This document shows positions 1 to 3,652 of a stretch of DNA of 5,764 nt, one piece after another (positions within the stretch are counted from its first letter, which is position 1; every line of letters starts with the position of its first letter). The translations under genes were made by a program, and so were the position numbers. Source of the DNA: Chryseobacterium sp. (GTDB lineage: Bacteria > Bacteroidota > Bacteroidia > Flavobacteriales > Weeksellaceae); contig JAGNPP010000172.1 of the NCBI GenBank assembly GCA_017989575.1, positions 1 through 5,764 of the forward strand. The letters run 5' to 3'. The notes under the pieces are model-generated. The model was not told where the DNA came from, ran no database searches, and worked only from the letters and a program-made list of their open reading frames with translations.

Positions 1-1155
1 ATGAAAGCCGACGATTACCAATGGTGGAAAAAACGTTTCAAAGTTTTGGAACAATATTTTGACGCGATGAGAATCGATCACATTCTTGGATTCTTTAGAA
101 TTTGGAGAATGCCGATTTCTGCCACGCAAGGTCTGTTGGGTTATTTTTATCCAGCCGTTCCTGTAACCGAGAGAGAGTTTTCTGACAGACAGATTCCTTT
201 CAGCTTTGACCGTTATGTGAAACCATTTGTGAATGAACCGATTCTTTGGGAGAATTTTGGAGAATCAAAGGAAAAAATCCAAAATCATTTCTTTGATAAC
301 CATTTTAATGGGACTTACACTTTCAAACCGGAATTTGATACGCAGAGAAAATTAACCGATTATTTCAAAAAGGAAAAATGGGATTGGGCAGAAGAAAAAC
401 TTATTTCTTTAGCTGGAAACGTTTTGTTTTTGACTGAAGAAACTGAGAATGGAATTGTTTATCATCCGAGATTCAATATCGCTAAAACTTCATCTTACAA
501 ATATTTGGCAGATTGGGAAAAAGCGAAGTTGAGCGATGTTTACAATGATTATTTCTTCAAACGTCAAGATGGACTTTGGTATCAAAAAGCAATGGAAAAA
601 TTGCCTGCATTATTGAATTCTACAACGATGTTGATTTGTGGTGAAGACCTTGGTTTGGTTCCAGATTCTGTGCCTGTGGTGATGGATAAATTGGCAATCA
701 CCGCTTTGAAAGTTCAAAGAATGCCATCAGACAATATTCCTTTCTACGACCCGAAAAATGCAAGTTATTTGAATGTGGTTACGGCTTCTTCTCACGACAG
801 TTCTACCTTGAGACAATGGTGGCACGAGGACAGAAACTTGACTCAGAAATATTTCAATCAACAATTGGGACAATACGGAACTGCACCTTGGGATTTGACG
901 CCGGATCTGTCGGAAATGATTATGAAACAGCATCTTTTCACAGAAGCGATGTTGGCGATTTTTCCAATTCAGGAATTTTTGGCAACAGATGACAACTTGA
1001 TGAATCCGAATATGGATGATGAAAGAATCAACAATCCTGCGGTTTTTCCACATTATTGGCGTTACAGAATGCATTTGAAATTGGAAGATTTGAAAGAGCA
1101 AAAAGATTTCAATCAGAAAATTGCTGGCTGGATAGAAGCGAGCGGAAGATATTAA
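1..1155 (+). CDS. malQ: 4-alpha-glucanotransferase (amylomaltase, GH77), C-terminal part, 5' end outside window
   Basis: Cytoplasmic GH77 enzyme that transfers alpha-1,4-glucan segments between maltodextrins during maltose/glycogen use. The 384 visible residues carry the catalytic set: nucleophile Asp26 in R-I-D-H-I-L-G, acid/base Glu215 in C-G-E-D-L-G, and the stabilising Asp266 in S-S-H-D-S. The frame is open from base 1. The Met there is almost certainly internal, because the visible part begins only about 25 residues before the nucleophile, whereas family members have hundreds of residues upstream. Nucleophile and acid/base are 189 residues apart, against about 47 in compact amylomaltases, so there is an insert of about 140 residues (roughly 55-195). 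That layout is known from plant DPE2 and long bacterial GH77 proteins, which usually carry N-terminal starch-binding CBM20 domains; these would lie outside the window. The gene ends just before a strong terminator. Family assignment is very secure; the CBM20 part is inferred. Confidence 0.95.
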   Translation: MKADDYQWWKKRFKVLEQYFDAMRIDHILGFFRIWRMPISATQGLLGYFYPAVPVTEREFSDRQIPFSFDRYVKPFVNEPILWENFGESKEKIQNHFFDNHFNGTYTFKPEFDTQRKLTDYFKKEKWDWAEEKLISLAGNVLFLTEETENGIVYHPRFNIAKTSSYKYLADWEKAKLSDVYNDYFFKRQDGLWYQKAMEKLPALLNSTTMLICGEDLGLVPDSVPVVMDKLAITALKVQRMPSDNIPFYDPKNASYLNVVTASSHDSSTLRQWWHEDRNLTQKYFNQQLGQYGTAPWDLTPDLSEMIMKQHLFTEAMLAIFPIQEFLATDDNLMNPNMDDERINNPAVFPHYWRYRMHLKLEDLKEQKDFNQKIAGWIEASGRY

Positions 1156-1159
1156 TCCC

Positions 1160-1195
1160 ACTTTGTCAAAGTTTTAATCTTTGACAAAGTTTTTT
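1160..1195 (+). terminator. Rho-independent terminator of malQ
   Basis: Perfect 12-bp stem: ACTTTGTCAAAG (1160-1171) pairs with CTTTGACAAAGT (1179-1190) around a 7-base loop, followed by a run of six T (1190-1195). It starts 5 bases after the malQ stop codon. Each arm is itself nearly palindromic (CTTTG-N-CAAAG), so the same bases also form a direct repeat. The stem is AT-rich but long, and its position is ideal for a terminator. Confidence 0.85.
1167..1192. repeat. Left copy of a 26/27-bp flanking direct repeat
   Basis: CAAAGTTT, ten bases, then CAAAGTTT again. A second copy of the same arrangement lies at 1352-1378 (CAAAGTTT, eleven bases, CAAAGTTT). Aligned by eye, the two copies match at 24 positions, with two mismatches and one gap. 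The left copy overlaps the malQ terminator. Together they bracket the inverted repeat at 1199-1299. Whether they are a target duplication, the ends of an element, or independent terminator-like motifs is not decided by this sequence. Confidence 0.6.
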
Positions 1196-1198
1196 AGG

Positions 1199-1299
1199 AG
1201 CTAAATCCCGCTTTCCGTTGCAATCTTTTTTGCTTCACCATTTGTCATAAGTATTCATTGGAATGCAAGCAAAAAAGGATTTCCACTGCAATCGGGGCT
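1199..1299. repeat. Imperfect long inverted repeat, candidate dispersed intergenic element
   Basis: Nested pairing segments are visible: AGC (1199-1201) with GCT (1297-1299); CCCG (1207-1210) with CGGG (1293-1296); TTGCA (1218-1222) with TGCAA (1287-1291); an 11-bp perfect core CTTTTTTGCTT (1225-1235) with AAGCAAAAAAG (1267-1277); and an apical hairpin GTATTC (1251-1256) with GAATGC (1261-1266, one G-T pair) capped by ATTG. Bases 1236-1250 form a one-sided 15-base bulge. Superimposed is a direct repeat: TTTCCGTTGCAATC (1212-1225) and TTTCCACTGCAATC (1280-1293), identical at 12 of 14 positions. From memory it resembles short repeats scattered between genes in Chryseobacterium and relatives, but no search was possible. 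A folded RNA is the alternative reading. Confidence 0.55.
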
Positions 1300-1351
1300 A
1301 TGGGTTTTGTCATCCAAACATTGTTTTTCAAATCAAAGATTCGGCGAAAGC

Positions 1352-1378
1352 CAAAGTTTCAAATTTTTGACAAAGTTT
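1352..1378. repeat. Right copy of the 26/27-bp flanking direct repeat
   Basis: Partner of 1167-1192: CAAAGTTT occurs at 1352-1359 and 1371-1378, separated by eleven bases ending in TTTTTGA. Unlike the left copy it cannot form the long perfect terminator hairpin, because the middle has diverged. It is preceded by a short GGC-GAAA-GCC mini-hairpin (1343-1352) and followed after six bases by the 35-bp palindrome. Confidence 0.55.
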
Positions 1379-1384
1379 ACACAC

Positions 1385-1425
1385 AAACCCCTTCAGAGTT
1401 TCAAACTCTGAAGGGGTTTTCTTTT
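1385..1425 (+). terminator. Perfect 35-bp palindrome with T tract, strong terminator-like hairpin
   Basis: AAACCCCTTCAGAGTTT (1385-1401) is perfectly complementary to AAACTCTGAAGGGGTTT (1403-1419) around the single base C1402. This gives up to 17 bp of stem, in practice with a small loop at the TTTCAAA centre. On the + strand it ends in TTTTCTTTTT (1417-1426); on the - strand the AAAC at 1385-1388 reads out as only a short GTTT, so termination should favour the + strand. It is the GC-richest hairpin in the gap. No gene ends directly upstream, as malQ already has its own terminator, so it may be a back-up terminator or part of the repeat cluster. Confidence 0.7.
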
Positions 1426-1441
1426 TCCATTAAAAAAATAA

Positions 1442-1483
1442 TATCATTGATAATCAATCATTAATCTCAATTTTATCATTGAT
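1442..1483. repeat. Direct repeat TATCATTGAT, 32-bp spacing, possible operator
   Basis: The 10-mer TATCATTGAT occurs at 1442-1451 and again at 1474-1483, a repeat distance of 32 bp, close to three turns of B-DNA. The first copy extends into the small palindrome ATTGAT-A-ATCAAT (1446-1458). The pair lies about 120-160 bases upstream of the 311-aa protein gene, a plausible place for a regulator to bind. The region is very AT-rich, so chance is a real alternative. No binding protein is proposed. Confidence 0.25.
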
Positions 1484-1599
1484 TTTAAAAATATTAATTC
1501 GGCAGACTTTAACTTTTATTCTTATCCAATATCCAAAAGGTAGAAAGTTTCATTAGAAACAAAAGATGACTTTCGGTTTTAATTTTTAAATCAAATAAA

Positions 1600-2535
1600 A
1601 TGAAAAAGATATTTTTTACCCTAGCTATAATTTTTGGAGGATTAATTTCTGCTCAAGATTACTACGATACTTATCCAAACGAATACAACGGATACGAGTA
1701 TTATGATAATTCTTACGATTATCCTGAGGATTATTATTACAACTATCCAACGGATTATTATCCAGACCAATATTACCAAGGTTACTATAATGACTACAGA
1801 AAAGCGGTTTACAATGTGAATTGGGATCAGTTTTTTATGCAAAATCGTTTGAGTCCGTTTCAGATAGAGCAGATTATGATGCTGAATAACAGATTCGCTT
1901 CTTACAATGCTTGGAATTCTTATTACAGATGGAATCCGGACAGATGGTATTATGACAGATTCTATGCTTTGCAAAATATTTTGGGACCAAGGATTTTCGT
2001 AGTTTATCAAAATGTTTATTTCCGAGGCGCGAGTCCATTTGTATTTTACAGAAACCGAAATGTGAATTTCTATGGAAGAAGGTATCAGGTGAGACCAATT
2101 TACAGAAATGTGAATATTAATGTTTACAAAGTCAATAAAGGGAATTTCAAGGAAGGTTTCAGAACGATTGGCAGAAATCAAAATATGATTCAACCGAACA
2201 GAAATGATGGAATGCGCACGCAACCAACTAGAAGTGGTGCCAATGGAAAAAACATCGACGGAACAAGAAATTCTTCTCAAATTGGTGGAATGAGAACTGA
2301 AAATAATTCCGGAATCAGAAACCAAGGTGGCGTGAGAAACGGAAATGGAAACATCAGAACGCAATCTGCTCCAGCGATTAAAAATGAAGGAACGAGAAAT
2401 CAGAATAATGGCATCAGACAAAATCAAAATTCTGAGAGAAAAATTGAAAATAGAAGTAACGGCGGACAAAGAAATGCGTCTCCAAAATCTGACAACGGAA
2501 ACAGAAATTCTGGAATGAGATTGACTTCAAGATAA
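1600..2535 (+). CDS. Secreted Tyr-rich / Arg-Asn-Gly repeat protein of unknown function
   Basis: 311 residues, not assigned to a characterised family. Residues 1-18 form a signal peptide (K-K, hydrophobic core, I-S-A before Gln19). Residues 20-66 contain 20 Tyr among 47, many Asp/Glu and no Lys or Arg. Residues 70-190 look folded: a short helix with L-S-P-F-Q (84-88), similar to the LTxxQ motif of the next gene; an aromatic segment at 102-125 with three Trp and seven Tyr/Phe; then beta-like Val/Tyr/Arg-rich strands. Residues 200-311 are low-complexity, basic and Arg/Asn/Gly-rich, with ten G-x-R motifs. I could see no Cys. From memory, similar proteins with the N-W-(D/N)-x-(F/Y)F and R-W-(Y/W)-Y-D-R-F-Y-A-L core occur in Weeksellaceae as hypothetical proteins. 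Exported, probably envelope-associated; role unknown. The start is the only ATG in front of the signal peptide and has an A/T-rich leader. Confidence 0.85.
   Translation: MKKIFFTLAIIFGGLISAQDYYDTYPNEYNGYEYYDNSYDYPEDYYYNYPTDYYPDQYYQGYYNDYRKAVYNVNWDQFFMQNRLSPFQIEQIMMLNNRFASYNAWNSYYRWNPDRWYYDRFYALQNILGPRIFVVYQNVYFRGASPFVFYRNRNVNFYGRRYQVRPIYRNVNINVYKVNKGNFKEGFRTIGRNQNMIQPNRNDGMRTQPTRSGANGKNIDGTRNSSQIGGMRTENNSGIRNQGGVRNGNGNIRTQSAPAIKNEGTRNQNNGIRQNQNSERKIENRSNGGQRNASPKSDNGNRNSGMRLTSR
2209..2520 (+). repeat. Degenerate G-x-R-[N/T] repeats encoded in the tail of the 311-aa protein
   Basis: Within the protein, G-x-R occurs starting at residues 204, 221, 230, 238, 244, 264, 271, 289, 300 and 305, usually followed by Asn or Thr and then Gln, Glu or Ser. 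A related N-I-R-T lies at 251. Spacing varies from 5 to 20 residues. At DNA level the units vary around GGAATGAGAAC, with changes at several codon positions, so the array is old or constrained at the protein level rather than a recent tandem expansion. Confidence 0.65.
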
Positions 2536-2643
2536 GTTGATTTGGGAATTTAACAAAATTTTATAATTTCTTAGATTAACTTTATTATTTATTAGACATC
2601 AAACAAACAGATAAAATTTATTAATATTAAAAATCAATTTAAA

Positions 2644-3024
2644 ATGAAAAAATTAATTTTAAGCGCCGCATTTCTTGGATTAGGAGTTTTCGGATTTGCA
2701 CAGCAATCAAAATCTATAAGCGGAGATCACACTCAGAAAAAAGCTGAGCATCTTCAAAAAATGAAACAAGAATTGAATCTTACAGATGCGCAAGTTCTAC
2801 AGTTGAAAACATTGCACGAGAAAAAAGCAGTAGATAGAAAAGCAGATTTTGCAGCGAAGAAAGAAGATAGAATGCAGAAGATGAAACAGAATGAAGCGGA
2901 AATGCAGAAAATCCTGACGCCAGATCAATTCAACAAATACAAGGAAATGAAGGCGAAAAAAATGGCTGAGAGAAAAGCCAATTTCAAAGATAGAAGGAAG
3001 GTTGATGCAGCGGTAGTTAAGTAA
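2644..3024 (+). CDS. Exported Spy/CpxP-like (LTxxQ motif) small helical protein
   Basis: 126 residues. Residues 1-19 are a signal peptide ending G-F-A before Gln20. The mature part is almost entirely helical by composition, rich in Lys, Glu, Met and Gln, with no Cys or Trp. It carries L-T-D-A-Q (46-50) and L-T-P-D-Q (91-95), the paired motif of the Spy/CpxP family, whose members are periplasmic chaperones or stress sensors (E. coli Spy and CpxP are about 160 residues; this one is shorter). Each motif is preceded by Q-K-M-K-Q (38-42, 78-82) and followed by R-K-A-D-F (65-69) or R-K-A-N-F (110-114), which suggests an internal duplication. It lies 108 bases after the preceding secreted-protein gene with no clear terminator between, so co-transcription is possible; its own stop is followed by a good terminator. 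Chaperone activity is inferred from family resemblance only. Confidence 0.75.
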   Translation: MKKLILSAAFLGLGVFGFAQQSKSISGDHTQKKAEHLQKMKQELNLTDAQVLQLKTLHEKKAVDRKADFAAKKEDRMQKMKQNEAEMQKILTPDQFNKYKEMKAKKMAERKANFKDRRKVDAAVVK

Positions 3025-3050
3025 TATGTTATTTTGTGGTTAGTTTTAGT

Positions 3051-3082
3051 AAGAGTCGTTAATTTTAACGGCTCTTTTTTTT
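3051..3082 (+). terminator. Rho-independent terminator after the LTxxQ protein gene
   Basis: AAGAGTCGTTAA (3051-3062) pairs with TTAACGGCTCTT (3065-3076), 12 bp with one G-U pair, although the innermost A-T pairs probably open as loop. The stem runs into eight T (3075-3082). It lies 27 bases after the stop codon and separates this unit from the ferritin operon. Confidence 0.85.
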
Positions 3083-3089
3083 ATATTTG
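3082..3089 (+). promoter_or_regulatory. Candidate Bacteroidetes -7 box for the ferritin operon
   Basis: TATATTTG is an exact match to the Bacteroidetes primary sigma -7 consensus TAnnTTTG and lies 40 bases before the ferritin ATG, giving a predicted leader of roughly 30-35 bases. No TTG -33 element is visible at the usual 17-23 base distance; that position is occupied by the preceding terminator hairpin. I saw no Fur-like palindrome. The call rests on the -7 box and position alone. Confidence 0.35.
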
Positions 3090-3129
3090 AGTTTTAAAGT
3101 TAAAATATAAAAAATTAATACAAAAAGTT

Positions 3130-3639
3130 ATGGTCTCAGAAAAAATAGTTACACTTGTCAACGAGCAAATCACAAAAGAACAATACGCCGCGCAATTATA
3201 TCTTTCGATGAGTGCTTGGTTCTACGCTCAGGATTTGGAAGGAATCGGAAATTATTTCCGAGTCCAATCCAAAGAAGAATTGATGCACGCAGACAAAATG
3301 TTTGATTATGTGAATGATGTAGGCGGAAAAATTATTTTAAATGAAGTTCCAAAACCACCGCACGAATTCGACAACGCGCAGGAGATTTTTGAAAAAGCAT
3401 TGGATCACGAGAGATTGGTGACGAAAAGTATTTTCAACATCGTGAAAGCGGCGAATGAAGAAAGCGATTTTTCTACCACCAGTTTCTTACAATGGTTCAT
3501 CAATGAGCAAGTGGAGGAGGAATCTAGTGCATCTACTTTGGTTTCGAAAATTAAAATGGTGAAAGACAATCCATCTGCATTGTACCTTTTCGATCAGGAA
3601 CTGGCACAAAGGGTTTTTGTACCCGCCGCAGGGAATTAA
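3130..3639 (+). CDS. ftnA: Bacterial non-heme ferritin (iron storage)
   Basis: 169 residues, the usual length for E. coli FtnA-type ferritin. It forms a cytoplasmic 24-subunit shell that oxidises Fe(II) at a di-iron centre and stores it as ferric mineral. The ferroxidase ligands fall at the same numbers as in E. coli FtnA: Glu17, Glu50, His53, Glu94, Gln127 and Glu130. The third-site acids Glu49, Glu126 and Glu129 and the conserved Tyr24 near the centre are also present. There is no Met pair at the subunit interface of the kind that would identify a heme-binding bacterioferritin, and the length and motifs fit FtnA rather than Dps. The ATG start gives the correct N-terminus (M-V-S-E-K) with an A-rich leader. 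The gene appears to lead an operon with the transglutaminase-like gene 13 bases downstream; no terminator fits between them. Family very secure. Confidence 0.97.
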   Translation: MVSEKIVTLVNEQITKEQYAAQLYLSMSAWFYAQDLEGIGNYFRVQSKEELMHADKMFDYVNDVGGKIILNEVPKPPHEFDNAQEIFEKALDHERLVTKSIFNIVKAANEESDFSTTSFLQWFINEQVEEESSASTLVSKIKMVKDNPSALYLFDQELAQRVFVPAAGN

Positions 3640-3652
3640 TTCCTCAAAAAAA

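Larger units (their letters stand above)
1156..1599. other. 444-base intergenic region with repeats and no convincing gene
   Basis: This gap between malQ and the 311-aa secreted protein holds, in order: the malQ terminator, a roughly 100-bp imperfect inverted repeat (1199-1299), a second copy of a 26/27-bp direct repeat (1352-1378), a 35-bp perfect palindrome with a T tract (1385-1425), and an AT-rich stretch with a repeated 10-mer (1442-1483) that should contain the promoter of the next gene. A 68-codon frame at 1258-1464 runs straight through the inverted repeat and the palindrome and has no features of a real protein. The short hairpin GTTTC-ATTA-GAAAC (1547-1560) lies in the probable leader of the next gene. 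No complete promoter consensus could be recognised. Confidence 0.8.

Noticed and set aside
1..3. ATG at base 1 as the true start of malQ
   Set aside because: Only about 25 residues would precede the catalytic nucleophile, so the N-terminal half of the GH77 barrel would be missing. This is a window-edge internal Met, not a truncated gene.
1258..1464. 68-codon open frame in the intergenic repeat region
   Set aside because: It crosses half of the inverted repeat, the direct-repeat copy and the 35-bp palindrome. The translation is a basic, unstructured string with no family motif, so it is probably just repeat sequence that happens to be open.
1510..1517. TAACTTTT (and TAACTTTA at 2577-2584) as promoter -7 boxes
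   Set aside because: Each has one mismatch to TAnnTTTG and no TTG element at the right distance. In such AT-rich DNA this is not enough to annotate as a promoter, so it is kept only as a comparative observation.
1543..1574. Leader hairpins (GTTTC/GAAAC and GAAAGT/ACTTTC) as a riboswitch
   Set aside because: Only 5-6 bp stems that compete with each other, with no match to a riboswitch core I can recognise.
1642..2469. 275-codon antisense frame inside the 311-aa protein gene
   Set aside because: The translation is an Ile/Val/Ser-rich string expected from reading Tyr/Asn/Arg codons backwards. The sense frame has a signal peptide, a clean start and recognisable composition domains.
2209..2520. 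CRISPR-like or recent tandem DNA repeat in the tail of the 311-aa gene
   Set aside because: Units are short, irregularly spaced and only similar at protein level, in frame within a coding gene. There are no constant repeats with unique spacers.
3617..3652. TTG start giving a 638-aa version of the transglutaminase-like protein
   Set aside because: It overlaps the ferritin coding end and adds twelve residues before a textbook signal peptide. ATG 3653 with its A-rich leader is the better start.
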